Assembly (NCBI GenBank): GCA_025559845.1
Contig: CP048470.1
Location: 1,783,001-1,847,000 of the forward strand
Direction: 5' to 3'
Source: Agrobacterium tumefaciens
GTDB lineage: Bacteria > Pseudomonadota > Alphaproteobacteria > Rhizobiales > Rhizobiaceae
DNA length: 64,000 nucleotides
A program made the position numbers and the translations under genes. Numbering within the stretch: position 1 is the first letter of the stretch; every line of letters begins with the position of its first letter. Under the pieces are notes generated by a model. The model was given only the letters and a program-made list of their open reading frames with translations. It was not told where the DNA came from and ran no database searches. Below are positions 1 through 8,788 of the stretch, in pieces.

Positions 1-59
1 GTAGCTGAAAGAGCCATGAGCGCAAATGCGCCGACGGCTTTGATGATGCTGAATGCCAT
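1..59 (-). CDS. Quaternary-amine ABC transporter substrate-binding protein, N-terminal fragment
   Basis: Only the first 19 codons lie in the window, reading leftward off its edge. They encode MAFSIIKAVGAFALMALSA, a typical Sec signal peptide start (one lysine, then a hydrophobic core). An AGAGGAG ribosome binding site lies about 8 bases before the ATG at 57-59. The gene follows two permeases and an ATPase of the OpuB/ProVWX class on the same strand, with a gap of about 67 bases. I infer it is the periplasmic binding protein for glycine betaine, choline or a related osmolyte. The mature protein is not visible, so the substrate cannot be judged. Confidence 0.7.
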   Translation of the reverse strand, partial: MAFSIIKAVGAFALMALSA

Positions 60-126
60 GCAAGCTACTCCTCTGGATTATATAGTCGTCAGGGTGAAAA
101 TGAATTTTGTTTGATGCACGCCGCCC

Positions 127-798
127 TTAATGGCGGCGCGTTAGTCCAGGTGACACCGTAAGCCTCGATATGATGCCGATTGCGAGGTCAACCGCCAGAG
201 CGAGACCTCCGACGAGGACCGCACCTGCGGCCATCTGGTAATAATCGTTTTGGGCACGACCATCGATGATCAGGCGGCCGAGCCCCCCCAGAGACACGTA
301 GGCGGCGATCGTTGCGGTTGATATGATCTGCAGTGTTGCACTGCGCAGTCCCGAAAAGATCAGCGGCAGTGCACAGGGCAGCTCGACATCGAAGAGAATG
401 TCGAGTGGACGTTTGCCCATGCCTCGCGCTGCATCCACCGCCGCAGGATCGACGGCCGCAATCCCGGCATAGGTTCCGCTCATGATAGGCGGCACGGCCA
501 GGAGCACGAGAACGATAATGCTCGGGACGATGAAGGCCATATCGGACGCAAAAACGGGACCGAAAAGGATGACCAGAAGAACGATGAGACCGAGGCTCGG
601 AAGCGCCCGCAACGCATTGGCAAGGCCAGCGATGAAGACGATGCCCCGCCTTGTGTGGCCAACGTAGAGCCCGACAGGCATGCCGATCAGACATGCGAAG
701 AAAAGTGCAATGGCGCTATAGGCCAGGTGTTGTACGATGAGCGCAAAGACACCGTCAGTGCCAGTCCAGTGTGCCGGGTTTGAGAACCAGTCGATCAT
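127..798 (-). CDS. Quaternary-amine (betaine/choline-type) ABC transporter permease
   Basis: 223 residues with about six hydrophobic segments. The binding-protein-dependent permease signature lies near residues 115-145 (AVDAARGMGKRPLDILFDVE followed by LP), the loop that contacts the ATPase. Length and arrangement fit the OpuBB/YehY/ProW-like permeases that import glycine betaine, carnitine or choline across the inner membrane. The start overlaps the end of the preceding permease gene (ATGA, 795-798), indicating translational coupling. It pairs with the gene at 795-1445 to form a heterodimeric channel. The family is clear; the exact substrate is not. Confidence 0.88.
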   Translation of the reverse strand: MIDWFSNPAHWTGTDGVFALIVQHLAYSAIALFFACLIGMPVGLYVGHTRRGIVFIAGLANALRALPSLGLIVLLVILFGPVFASDMAFIVPSIIVLVLLAVPPIMSGTYAGIAAVDPAAVDAARGMGKRPLDILFDVELPCALPLIFSGLRSATLQIISTATIAAYVSLGGLGRLIIDGRAQNDYYQMAAGAVLVGGLALAVDLAIGIISRLTVSPGLTRRH

Positions 799-1445
799 CG
801 CTCAGCGCCTCCCGCCTGCCAGGGTGTCAGGCGACGTGCAATGAACAGGACGATCCCGTCCAGCAGTGCTGCCAGCATGATACATAGTAGAATGCCCGCG
901 ATGATCGGTGTCAGGAAGCGCAACTGCAGCCCCTGTGTGAAAAGCAGGCCGAGTTGCGGCGTGCCGACGAGAGCGGCCACGGAAACAATGCTGACATTTG
1001 ATACCACTGCGACGCGCAGTCCTGCTGCGATGACCGGGACGGCCAGGGGCAGTTCGACGACGAGCAGCCGGGTGAGGCGACGATAACCCATGGCATTCGC
1101 CGCCTGAACGACGTCCGGAGACACGGAATCGAGACCGTCACTGACCGTGCGAACCAGAAGCGCCAGTGCGTAAATTGTCAATGCGACGACGACGTTCAGC
1201 GGATCAAGGATTCGCGTGCCAAGGACAAGCGGCAGAAGCACGAACAGGGCCAGCGACGGAATGGTGTAGAGGAGGCCGGCTGCGCCAAGCATGGTGGAGC
1301 GGAAAAAGCCGGCACGTTGCGCGATCCAGCCCAGCGGCAGCGCGAGGACAAGCCCGATCAGGACAGGGACGACGGAAAGCCCCAGGTGCCAGACAAAGAG
1401 TTCGGCGATCCGTCCGGATTCGCGGTACAGCCAGTCGAACCTCAT
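795..1445 (-). CDS. Quaternary-amine (betaine/choline-type) ABC transporter permease, second subunit
   Basis: 216 residues, multi-spanning, with an ATPase-contact loop (VVQAANAMGYRRLTRLLVVE, then LP). It is homologous in layout to the gene at 127-798, as expected for the two-permease OpuB/YehW-YehY type. Its ATG overlaps the stop of the upstream ATPase gene by four bases (1442-1445), and its own stop overlaps the next permease. The four genes ATPase-permease-permease-binding protein therefore form one tightly coupled operon on the minus strand. Confidence 0.88.
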   Translation of the reverse strand: MRFDWLYRESGRIAELFVWHLGLSVVPVLIGLVLALPLGWIAQRAGFFRSTMLGAAGLLYTIPSLALFVLLPLVLGTRILDPLNVVVALTIYALALLVRTVSDGLDSVSPDVVQAANAMGYRRLTRLLVVELPLAVPVIAAGLRVAVVSNVSIVSVAALVGTPQLGLLFTQGLQLRFLTPIIAGILLCIMLAALLDGIVLFIARRLTPWQAGGAER

Positions 1446-2554
1446 GGTTGCACCGCCAGGCGACCGGTACGTGAAGCCTCGATTGCGGCAACGACATTCG
1501 GCAACGTCACCGTGCCGACCAGTTCGCCCACCGGGCTGACAATCACGCCACGGCCGGACGGCGAGCTGAGCGCAGCGTCCAGTACATGCCGCAGACTGCT
1601 GCCTTCAGCGGCAAGCGTTCCGCTGAGGTTGATATCGCCTTCGCGCAATGGATTTTTGATGCTTTGGACATCTGCCCAGCCAATCGGTCTGTTTTCAGCA
1701 TCGGCCACAAGAACCCACCGATCCGTGGCAATCTCGCGCAGGGCCTCCGGGCTGGTGCCGAGGACTGCCGTCGGTTCCTTTCCAAGGGCGACGCCGTTGT
1801 CGAACTCCGAAAAGCCGAGAATGCGGTAGCCACGGTCGCGCCCAATGAAGTCTGCGACGAAGTCGTCGGCTGGCCGTGCGAGCAGCTCCTGTGGCGTTGC
1901 AATCTGTGCAAGCGTGCCGCCGGTTCGGAGAACGGCGACCTGATCGCCGAGCTTGAGCGCTTCATCGATATCGTGCGTTACCATGATGATCGTTTTGCCG
2001 ATCTCGCGCTGCAGGCGCAGGAACTCATCCTGCAACTGGTTACGCACGACCGGATCGACCGCGCTGAACGGCTCATCCATCAGCATGAATTTCGGATCGG
2101 ATGCAAGTGCGCGGGCAACGCCTACACGCTGTTGCTGGCCGCCCGAAAGCTGCCACGGATAGCGATCCGCAAATGCCGCGGAAAGCCCGACGCGATCGAG
2201 CAGGTCATGGGCGGTGCGAAGAGCCTGTTGCTTGGGCGTCCCGTTCAGGCGGGCCGTTGTGGCAATGTTCTGAACGACCGTTCTGTGGGGAAAAAGACCG
2301 GCGTTCTGGATGACGTAGCCGATCCTGCGGCGCAGCAGGGCGACATCCATTGTGTCCGTGCGCTCACCATCAAGGAGAATAGACCCAGATGTGGGTGCTA
2401 TCAGTCTGTTGATCATCCGCAGCGACGTCGTCTTGCCACAGCCCGAGGGACCGACGAACACAGTCAGTTTTCCGGTTGGGGCCGTGAGCGACAGTTTGTC
2501 GACTGCGATGGTATCGCCGCGGTAGTGCTTACTGACTTGGTCGAAGGTTATCAT
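1442..2554 (-). CDS. Quaternary-amine ABC transporter ATP-binding protein (OpuA/ProV-like)
   Basis: About 370 residues. The nucleotide-binding domain shows Walker A GPSGCGKTT, signature LSGGQQQR and Walker B MLMDEPFSAVDP, followed by the H-loop region MVTHDIDEA. The C-terminal third resembles the paired CBS regulatory modules of ProV/OpuAA, which sense ionic strength or nucleotides. I place the start at the ATG at 2552-2554 because AAGGA lies 8 bases before it. The ATG at 2558-2560 is only two bases from that site, and longer in-frame starts lack a site. It is the first gene of the operon. Confidence 0.88.
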   Translation of the reverse strand: MITFDQVSKHYRGDTIAVDKLSLTAPTGKLTVFVGPSGCGKTTSLRMINRLIAPTSGSILLDGERTDTMDVALLRRRIGYVIQNAGLFPHRTVVQNIATTARLNGTPKQQALRTAHDLLDRVGLSAAFADRYPWQLSGGQQQRVGVARALASDPKFMLMDEPFSAVDPVVRNQLQDEFLRLQREIGKTIIMVTHDIDEALKLGDQVAVLRTGGTLAQIATPQELLARPADDFVADFIGRDRGYRILGFSEFDNGVALGKEPTAVLGTSPEALREIATDRWVLVADAENRPIGWADVQSIKNPLREGDINLSGTLAAEGSSLRHVLDAALSSPSGRGVIVSPVGELVGTVTLPNVVAAIEASRTGRLAVQP

Positions 2555-3041
2555 AAGCATAATCCTTTTTGGCCAGGTGCGGTCGTGTCGACATGCGATG
2601 CCGTCGCGCTTCTGGTTGTCTATACAAGCATGAAGATTGACGTTGCGCAAGCCGCCTTGCCTAAAGAATTTGCGCGAGGCAACTGTGATAAAAAATTATG
2701 CGAAAACGATCGCTTTTCGACATATATTTTGTTGAGAAATCGGATATTTAGGTTCGGAATTCTACGCCTCGTTTGACTGCAATCAGGAGGCATGCTGTCT
2801 GGGGCGAGTTGATCGTCCGACCGTTTCAAATTCCTCAAGGGTTCGCTTGTGAGGCGACGGCGGTTCCTCGATTCAGTCGCGCCTGATGAATGCTGTGGCT
2901 TTGGCAACTTGAGTTTGGGGAAAGTCTCGCGCCGCGTCGCTTTCCACGCTTTAAACTATGCAAAGACACCGCGCCGACGGGCAGCCAATTCTATTGATTC
3001 CTGACTTGCGCTCTTGAGCTCAGCACTGTCGTGCAGGCGCT
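2555..3041. other. Intergenic region without a supported gene
   Basis: This 487-base stretch separates the start of the osmolyte transporter operon from the stop of the lipocalin gene. It must hold the transporter promoter; the AT-rich part around 2690-2760 is the likeliest place. A 95-codon minus-strand reading frame at 2620-2907 has no family resemblance and no good ribosome binding site, so I do not call it. I see no convincing RNA gene or repeat. Confidence 0.5.
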
Positions 3042-3575
3042 TTAACGCGCAGGTGGAAACTCAAGCTTTTGGACATCATAACCGAGTTCGCTCGCCTTGC
3101 GGACCATCTGTTTCAGCTGTGCCTTGGTGGGAACCGTCCTGGAGTAAATCCACAGATCCGACATTGATGGGGTGGCGCTGATGAACCAAGCCTTGTCCGG
3201 CGACTTGTAGAGGACCCAGTAGTTGAAGGTAATCAGAAGCGGATAGCGAACACGCATTTTTGCGTTAGTCGTACCAAAGTCCTCAATCTTCCCGGTTCCA
3301 CGGACTGTCTTTAACCTGCCTGTCGGCGTATCAACGTAGCAGCCGTCCTCCACAATGACCTCATCCGCTTTAGCACCTTTACGGTAGGTCGAATATCCGG
3401 CGACGCACCCATCTGTCAGGAACATCGGCGGTCGTCCAATCTCCAGCCAGGTTCCCCGATAATGATCAGGCCCGACCTTGACAACCTTGGGCGCCGCGCC
3501 GGCATCGGTCGTGAAGCTGGAAACAAGACCAAGTGCGATCAAGAGAAATGTTGGAACGCAAGAACGTGGTCCCAT
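3042..3575 (-). CDS. Secreted bacterial lipocalin (Blc-like)
   Basis: 177 residues. A signal peptide (MGPRSC... through FTTDAGA-A) precedes a lipocalin barrel beginning with YRGTWLEIGRPP, the GxWxExxR hallmark. Two cysteines (in DGCVAGY and EDGCYVD) could form the usual disulfide. WVLYKSPDKAWFISATPS resembles the conserved mid-barrel strand where the family has WVLxxDxxYxYxxVG-like sequence. The C-terminal helix and TVPTKAQLKQMV fit Blc proteins, which bind fatty acids or lysophospholipids in the envelope. The ATG at 3573-3575 has GGAGGA nine bases upstream; the longer frame to 3677 has a basic, non-signal N-terminus and is rejected. No lipobox cysteine was seen, so it is probably soluble in the periplasm rather than a lipoprotein like E. 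coli Blc. Confidence 0.78.
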   Translation of the reverse strand: MGPRSCVPTFLLIALGLVSSFTTDAGAAPKVVKVGPDHYRGTWLEIGRPPMFLTDGCVAGYSTYRKGAKADEVIVEDGCYVDTPTGRLKTVRGTGKIEDFGTTNAKMRVRYPLLITFNYWVLYKSPDKAWFISATPSMSDLWIYSRTVPTKAQLKQMVRKASELGYDVQKLEFPPAR

Positions 3576-3971
3576 CGCGATTTCCTCCAACTGATAAATT
3601 CTTTTAACGACAAATTTCCGGATTGGGTTCAATGGAAAAGTAGCATTCGCGATGACGTGAACCGCGAGAGTCACCAAGTGCCAATCGAGGAACGTGCAGG
3701 AAAAGCCATTTACTTGACAGTATTAGACGGCGATTTGTGTCTGGGCACGCGGCATTTCTGGCTACGTGATGACTTGCAATTGACGATCCTTGCCGTGGCG
3801 TGACCGGATCGCAAAACGCCAGCTTCTCAACTCAGTTCTGATCGTTTGGTTCCGGTTTGCCCGCGTGTGTGACAATTCCTCGTCATCAAAGCTTCACAGA
3901 CGCTTCAACAAACTGTCGCTTGCAATTGCTAATTCTCCGTCATTGCAATTTCGTTTGCAGAGGAGATGCAG
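3576..3971. other. Divergent intergenic region upstream of the ugp-type operon
   Basis: 396 bases between the divergent lipocalin and ugpB-like genes. It contains the promoters of both. Short reading frames here are unconvincing. I looked for a Pho box (direct repeats of CTGTCAT type) because ugp operons are often phosphate-controlled, but saw only poor partial matches around 3875-3905. Confidence 0.5.
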
Positions 3972-5228
3972 ATGTCACGGAAATTTAAAAGCACGGTTGC
4001 TGCCGCACTCGCCCTTCTTGTCAGCGTTGGTGCGGCCGACGCTGCCACCACGGTGAAATTCTGGCACAGCTTCAACAAGTCCAGCGGTCAGGCGCTGGAC
4101 AAGATCATCGCCAATTTCGAGGCTGCCAATCCCGGCATCGACGTCCAAGCCGAGTTCGTCGGCAACTACAATGACATCATTGCCAAGCTACAGGCCGCCA
4201 TTCCCGCCCGCCGCGCGCCGGATGCCGTCATTCTCGAAGTGACCCGCTATGGTCTGTTCGCCAACAACAATATCCTCACAGATCTGACGCCCTATTTTGA
4301 CGCAGATCCGCTGAAGGCCGATCTCTACGACTACGCGCAGGAAGTTGGTGTCATCAACGGCAAGAACTACATCGTGCCGTTCAACTCATCCACGCCGGTC
4401 CTTTATTTCAATAAGGATATCTTCCAGCGGGCAGGTCTTTCTGCCGATACGCCTTTGAAGACTTTTGACGAAATCCTTTCAGCCGCGAAAACGATTAGCG
4501 ACAAGCTTGGCGCGGACGGTGTGTCTGGTATTGCGGCTCCCGGGCAATTTGCTCGCTGGGGTCTGGTCATGGCGAACGACAGCGAACTGGTTGACCCTAA
4601 GACAGGTGAAATCCTGCTCGACAAACCAAACACCATCGAAGCCTATCAATGGATGGCCTCTCTGGTTCACGAGAACAAGGTCGCCTCGCCAGATGGCGTG
4701 ACGGAAGAAGACAATGGTCGCGATGCCTTCCTGGCCAAAAAGGTCGGTATCATGTTCAACTCGACCGGCAATTACGGCGAAGCCAAGAAGGCGATTGGCG
4801 ACAACCTTGTCGTGCGTCCGATGCCTTGCAACAAAACCTGCTCGGTTCCGATCGGTGGCGCCGGCATCGGCATCATGGCGACCTCTCTCAAAGAGGTTCA
4901 GGACGCCGCTTACAAGTTCGTCAGCTATGCGGCGTCTCCGGAAGCGAATGCAGTCTGGTTCGCGGCGACCGGATATCTGCCAATCAACAAGAAAAGCGCA
5001 GATTTGCCTATCGCCAAAGAAGCTCTGACCACCCAGCCCGGTATCGATGTGGCAATCGAGTCCCTGCCAAATGCCCATGGTCGTGCGCGCACGACTGTCG
5101 TCACCTGGATGCGTACCACCGAATACAAGATGTGGCAGGCGATGGCGCTCGGTCAGCGTAAGGTCGAGGAGACGATGAAGGATTTCGCCGAGCAGACGCG
5201 CGCAGAAGAAAAGCGCGTCGGTAACTGA
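3972..5228 (+). CDS. ugpB: Glycerol-3-phosphate-type ABC transporter substrate-binding protein (UgpB-like)
   Basis: 418 residues. A Sec signal peptide of about 24 residues ends ...VGAADA-ATTVKFW. The mature part is a family-1 binding protein; PFNSSTPVLYFNKDIFQRAG is characteristic of UgpB, as are the early FWHSF and the later GGAGIGIMA. UgpB captures sn-glycerol-3-phosphate or glycerophosphodiesters in the periplasm. Two start codons are possible: AGGAG touches the ATG at 3966 and is six bases from the ATG at 3972, so 3972 is chosen. It is the first gene of B-A-E-Q-C-regulator. A strong hairpin follows at 5242-5276. The linked phosphodiesterase supports the G3P assignment, but other polyol phosphates are not excluded. 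Confidence 0.85.
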   Translation: MSRKFKSTVAAALALLVSVGAADAATTVKFWHSFNKSSGQALDKIIANFEAANPGIDVQAEFVGNYNDIIAKLQAAIPARRAPDAVILEVTRYGLFANNNILTDLTPYFDADPLKADLYDYAQEVGVINGKNYIVPFNSSTPVLYFNKDIFQRAGLSADTPLKTFDEILSAAKTISDKLGADGVSGIAAPGQFARWGLVMANDSELVDPKTGEILLDKPNTIEAYQWMASLVHENKVASPDGVTEEDNGRDAFLAKKVGIMFNSTGNYGEAKKAIGDNLVVRPMPCNKTCSVPIGGAGIGIMATSLKEVQDAAYKFVSYAASPEANAVWFAATGYLPINKKSADLPIAKEALTTQPGIDVAIESLPNAHGRARTTVVTWMRTTEYKMWQAMALGQRKVEETMKDFAEQTRAEEKRVGN

Positions 5229-5241
5229 TCTCACGCAAGGC

Positions 5242-5276
5242 TACCGGCGGGCGGGTTGATCCCCGTGCCGCCGGTA
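5242..5276 (+). promoter_or_regulatory. Intercistronic hairpin between ugpB and ugpA
   Basis: A perfect 9-bp inverted repeat, TACCGGCGG (5242-5250) with CCGCCGGTA (5268-5276), plus an inner CGGG/CCCG pairing, sits in the 53-base gap. No T-run follows, so full termination is unlikely. Such structures usually protect the 3' end of the binding-protein message or partially attenuate read-through, giving more binding protein than permease. Confidence 0.65.
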
Positions 5277-5281
5277 CGATT

Positions 5282-6157
5282 ATGGTCATGCTTCGCAAAC
5301 TCACTCCCTACTTGTTTGTGGCACCGTTGATGATTTCCATCGCGGTTTTCACCTATATCCCGATCCTGACGAGCCTCAATCTCAGTGTTCGCGAGTGGAA
5401 CTTCCTGTCGCCGGATATGCCTTTTGTCGGTCTGCGCAACTATGAGCAATTGCTGTCCTCACGTGAGGTCTGGAATTCGCTCTGGGTCACGACGGTCTTT
5501 GCTGTCTTGTCCGTGCCGCTGCGGCTTGGCCTGGCGCTGCTCATTGCCGGCTATCTTGTCAGGGAAACTGTGCATTCGCGTCTTCTGCGAGGCGCGCTCT
5601 TCCTGCCGTCCGTCACATCGACAGTATCGATTGCTGTGGTGTTTTCCTGGGTCTTCTCCACCGATTACGGCATGGTGAATGCTATTCTCGGCACACTTGG
5701 TCTCGGCAAGGTGCAATGGCTGCAAGACCCCTATCTGGCGCTCTGGGTGCTGATCTTCGTCAACACCTGGAAACAGCTCGGCTATGACATCGTGATCTAT
5801 ATTGCCGGATTGCAGGCTATCCCGCGGGAGCTGTACGATGCCGCTGCTGTAGATGGCGGTCGCCGCATGCACGTTTTCCGGCGTGTGACACTGCCACTCG
5901 TCATGCCAACAACCTACTTTCTGCTCGTCATTTCGGTCATTGAAGCATTTCAGGTTTTCACCATCGTCAATGTGATGACGCGCGGTGGTCCGGCAGGTGC
6001 AACGGATATGTTGGTCAACCGGCTCTACGAGATCGGTTTCGTCCTTTTCGATATCGGACGCGGCTCAGCGCTGGCAGTTCTGTTGTTCATCCTGCTCGTC
6101 GCGCTTGCCATTCTCAAATCTCGTATCATCGGCAGGAAGGTACATTATGAAGCCTGA
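5282..6157 (+). CDS. ugpA: Glycerol-3-phosphate-type ABC transporter permease (UgpA-like)
   Basis: 291 residues with six predicted membrane segments. The EAA loop appears as ELYDAAAVDGGRRMHVFRRV, then TLPLV. The N-terminus (LTPYLFVAPLMISIAVFTYIP) is typical of MalF/UgpA-class subunits. It forms the inner-membrane channel with the UgpE-like subunit. ATG is possible at 5282 or 5288; neither has a strong ribosome binding site, so translation may depend on the upstream gene. The stop overlaps the next start by 11 bases. Confidence 0.88.
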   Translation: MVMLRKLTPYLFVAPLMISIAVFTYIPILTSLNLSVREWNFLSPDMPFVGLRNYEQLLSSREVWNSLWVTTVFAVLSVPLRLGLALLIAGYLVRETVHSRLLRGALFLPSVTSTVSIAVVFSWVFSTDYGMVNAILGTLGLGKVQWLQDPYLALWVLIFVNTWKQLGYDIVIYIAGLQAIPRELYDAAAVDGGRRMHVFRRVTLPLVMPTTYFLLVISVIEAFQVFTIVNVMTRGGPAGATDMLVNRLYEIGFVLFDIGRGSALAVLLFILLVALAILKSRIIGRKVHYEA

Positions 6158-6956
6158 AAACCCGCTTCTAGTCGGTCTCGCGCTGGCTGCGGGTATCCTG
6201 TTCCTGTCGCCGGTCCTTTACTCCATCTGGATTTCGTTCCAGACGGCGGATGCCTATTATGCCGGTGATATCGGCTTTACACTGGATAATTACGCCCGGG
6301 CGGTCGGGCAGTACAATTTCGCGCGCTATCTGCTGAACAGCCTCATCGTCTCTGGTCTCGTCACGCTGCTCGGCATCACCTTTGCGACGATGGCCGCATA
6401 TGCCTTTGCACGCTACACGTTCCGGGGTGGCAATCTCCTGTTCGGCGCAACAGTCGCAACGCTGATGATCCCGAGCCACATCAGTCTCATCCCGAACTAT
6501 CTGTCGTTGGCGAAGGTTGGATTGCTAGATACTTATGCTGGTCTCATTCTGCCCGCCATTTCCAATGGTTTCGCGGCCTTCTTTCTGCGCCAGTACATTC
6601 GCGGAATTCCGAAGGCACTGGATGAAGCCGCCTATATGGATGGCGCAAAACCGCTGAAAGTGCTGTGGCGTATCATCGTGCCATTGTCGCGGCCCGCCAT
6701 AGCGTCCATGGCGCTTTATATCTTCATGACCGAGTGGAACAGCTACATCTGGCCGCTGGTGGCCGTCGGCAATCAGGATCTCTACACGCTGCAGGTTGGT
6801 TTGGCGCGTCTCTATCGTATCAATCCCGGCGAAGGGTTGGTTGACTGGCCGCTTGTGATGGCCGCATCGACGATCACCATTCTGCCTGTTCTTCTCGGCT
6901 TTCTTCTGGTGGAGCGACATCTCGTGCGCGGCATCACCATGGGCGCTGTCAAATGA
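6147..6956 (+). CDS. ugpE: Glycerol-3-phosphate-type ABC transporter permease (UgpE-like)
   Basis: 269 residues from the ATG at 6147 (MKPENPLLVG), which overlaps the end of the UgpA-like gene by 11 bases. It is a MalG-class permease with six hydrophobic segments and the EAA loop ALDEAAYMDGAKPLKVLWRI then VPLS. A longer in-frame extension back to 5985 runs through the upstream gene in a different frame and is rejected. The stop overlaps a possible start of the downstream phosphodiesterase. Confidence 0.88.
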   Translation: MKPENPLLVGLALAAGILFLSPVLYSIWISFQTADAYYAGDIGFTLDNYARAVGQYNFARYLLNSLIVSGLVTLLGITFATMAAYAFARYTFRGGNLLFGATVATLMIPSHISLIPNYLSLAKVGLLDTYAGLILPAISNGFAAFFLRQYIRGIPKALDEAAYMDGAKPLKVLWRIIVPLSRPAIASMALYIFMTEWNSYIWPLVAVGNQDLYTLQVGLARLYRINPGEGLVDWPLVMAASTITILPVLLGFLLVERHLVRGITMGAVK

Positions 6957-6973
6957 ATCAAGGACATTTAAAC

Positions 6974-7723
6974 ATGACACGTATCGCATCCCATCGTGGT
7001 GGCACGCTTGAGTTTGGCGACAGTACGCCACACGGTTTTACGGCCACCTCGAAAATGGCTCTCGAGGAGGTCGAGTTCGACGTCCACCCGACAAAGGATG
7101 GCGCAATCGTCGTTCACCATGACGCCACTCTTGACGCCACGACAGATATGAGTGGCGTGATTGCGGAAATGGAACTTGCCGACATCAAGGCCGCAACCAT
7201 CCGCTACGGCGCCAACAGTCATCCCATGACGCTGGAAGAACTTTGTGCGCTTTACCTCCATAGCCATGTTTCTTTTCGCTGTGAGATCAAGCCCGGCGCC
7301 GATGGCACTCCCTATGGCGAATTCGTGCCGCGCGTCGTGTCGGTTCTGCAGGAGCATGGCATGTTGGAGCGCACTGTTTTTTCGTCATTCCTCGTTCGTT
7401 CCATGGATGAGATTGCGGCCGCCACAGGTCGCCCGAGGCTATGGCTGGTCAGCCCGTCAGTTCTTCGGCAGCTTGGCCCGGAAACGGTGATCGAGGTGGC
7501 CAAAGCGCACAATATTCCCGAGATTGGCGTTCACATCGATACGGCCGATGCCGAACTGAAAGCGCTGTTTGCCTCCGCTGGCATTGAATTCGGTTGCTGG
7601 GCGGCACATACGCGGCAGCAGATTGGCCGCGCCCTGGACCTCGGCGTCAAAGTCTTCACTACGGACCGTCCAACATTGGCGATTGCGATCCGCGAAAGCC
7701 GTTGCGGGGGGATCGCCGCATGA
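6974..7723 (+). CDS. ugpQ: Glycerophosphodiester phosphodiesterase (UgpQ-like)
   Basis: 249 residues, a GDPD TIM barrel. The start shows ASHRGG with an acidic residue soon after (catalytic His of the HRG motif). DVHPTKDGAIVVHHDATLD supplies the second His and metal-binding acids; RCEIKPG carries the conserved Glu-x-Lys; GVKVFTTDRP is the usual barrel end (normally TNxP). It hydrolyses glycerophosphodiesters to G3P and an alcohol. No signal peptide is present, so it acts in the cytoplasm on imported diesters. AAGGA at 6960-6964 favours the ATG at 6974; an ATG at 6953 would overlap UgpE by four bases. Confidence 0.87.
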   Translation: MTRIASHRGGTLEFGDSTPHGFTATSKMALEEVEFDVHPTKDGAIVVHHDATLDATTDMSGVIAEMELADIKAATIRYGANSHPMTLEELCALYLHSHVSFRCEIKPGADGTPYGEFVPRVVSVLQEHGMLERTVFSSFLVRSMDEIAAATGRPRLWLVSPSVLRQLGPETVIEVAKAHNIPEIGVHIDTADAELKALFASAGIEFGCWAAHTRQQIGRALDLGVKVFTTDRPTLAIAIRESRCGGIAA

Positions 7724-8775
7724 GCGGAATTTCTCTGAAGAACATCCGTAAATCCTATCCGAACGGACCACAGGTGTTGCATGGCGTGTCGTTCGATATA
7801 GAGCCGGGTGAATTTGTGGTGATTGTTGGCCCGTCCGGGTGTGGCAAGTCCACGCTGTTGCGGCTGATTGCCGGACTTGATCGCTGCGAAGAGGGCAGGA
7901 TTGAAATCGATGGGCGCCTGGCCAATGATCTCGCTCCACAGGATCGCGATATCGCCATGATTTTCCAGAACTACGCGCTCTACCCCCATATGACGGTTCG
8001 GGAAAATATTGCCTTCGGGCTTGAGTTGCGTGGCATGAAAAAGGCCGAGCGCAACGAGCAGGCAGAGAGCGTAGCGAAAATGCTGCAACTCACGACTTAC
8101 CTCGACCGCAAACCGGCGGCTTTGTCCGGTGGTCAACGCCAGCGCGTCGCCATGGGCCGGGCCATGGCACGCAACGCCTCGATTTTCCTGATGGACGAGC
8201 CGCTTTCCAATCTCGACAATGCGTTGCGAATTACGATGCGCACGGAAATCAAGGAACTGCATCGGCAACTCGGTGCAACGATGATTTATGTTACCCATGA
8301 CCAGACAGAAGCGATGTCGCTGGCGGACCGCGTCGCCGTCATGAAGGACGGATATCTCCAGCAGTTCGATCGCCCGGAGGTCATCTACGACAAGCCCTGC
8401 AATCGGTTCGTTGCAAGTTTTCTCGGCATGCCGCCGATCAATTTCCTCGATACGAATGCGCTCCCGGGTTGGCAGGGACCCAAAGGTTTGACGGCGGGCC
8501 TTCGTCCCGATGTGCTGACCGTTCACAGTGACAATCCGGGTGGTACGGCTTTGCCTGCACTGCTGGCAATGTCTGAAATGACGGGGTCGGAGATGCTGTT
8601 GCACTGCGAGACGCCGGCCGGCCGCGTGACTGTAGCAGTGCATCGACGTGATCTTCCAGCCAGCACCGATAGCTTCTGGATATCGTGCGATCTTGACCGC
8701 ACACTGTTTTTCGATAACGAGAGCGGAAACCGTGTGGACATTGTCCATGATGGGCGAGCGATCGCCGCGCACTGA
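7720..8775 (+). CDS. ugpC: Glycerol-3-phosphate-type ABC transporter ATPase (UgpC-like)
   Basis: 351 residues from the ATG at 7720, which overlaps the phosphodiesterase stop (ATGA). Walker A is GPSGCGKST, the Q-loop NYALYPHM, the signature LSGGQRQR and Walker B IFLMDEPLSNLD. A C-terminal TOBE-like region (about 240-351) marks the MalK/UgpC subfamily. It energises the UgpAE channel. The upstream extension of the frame to 7594 lies inside the phosphodiesterase and is not used. Confidence 0.9.
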   Translation: MSGISLKNIRKSYPNGPQVLHGVSFDIEPGEFVVIVGPSGCGKSTLLRLIAGLDRCEEGRIEIDGRLANDLAPQDRDIAMIFQNYALYPHMTVRENIAFGLELRGMKKAERNEQAESVAKMLQLTTYLDRKPAALSGGQRQRVAMGRAMARNASIFLMDEPLSNLDNALRITMRTEIKELHRQLGATMIYVTHDQTEAMSLADRVAVMKDGYLQQFDRPEVIYDKPCNRFVASFLGMPPINFLDTNALPGWQGPKGLTAGLRPDVLTVHSDNPGGTALPALLAMSEMTGSEMLLHCETPAGRVTVAVHRRDLPASTDSFWISCDLDRTLFFDNESGNRVDIVHDGRAIAAH

Positions 8776-8788
8776 GATTGAGGACGAT

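Noticed and set aside
1586..2776. 396-codon plus-strand frame opposite the osmolyte transporter ATPase
   Set aside because: The minus-strand frame has full Walker A, signature and Walker B motifs; the plus frame has none.
2620..2907. 95-codon minus-strand frame upstream of the osmolyte transporter
   Set aside because: Composition is not protein-like, there is no convincing ribosome binding site, and it covers the expected promoter region.
3875..3905. Possible Pho box upstream of the ugp-type operon
   Set aside because: Only partial matches to the CTGTCAT direct repeats were seen, with several mismatches in each half.
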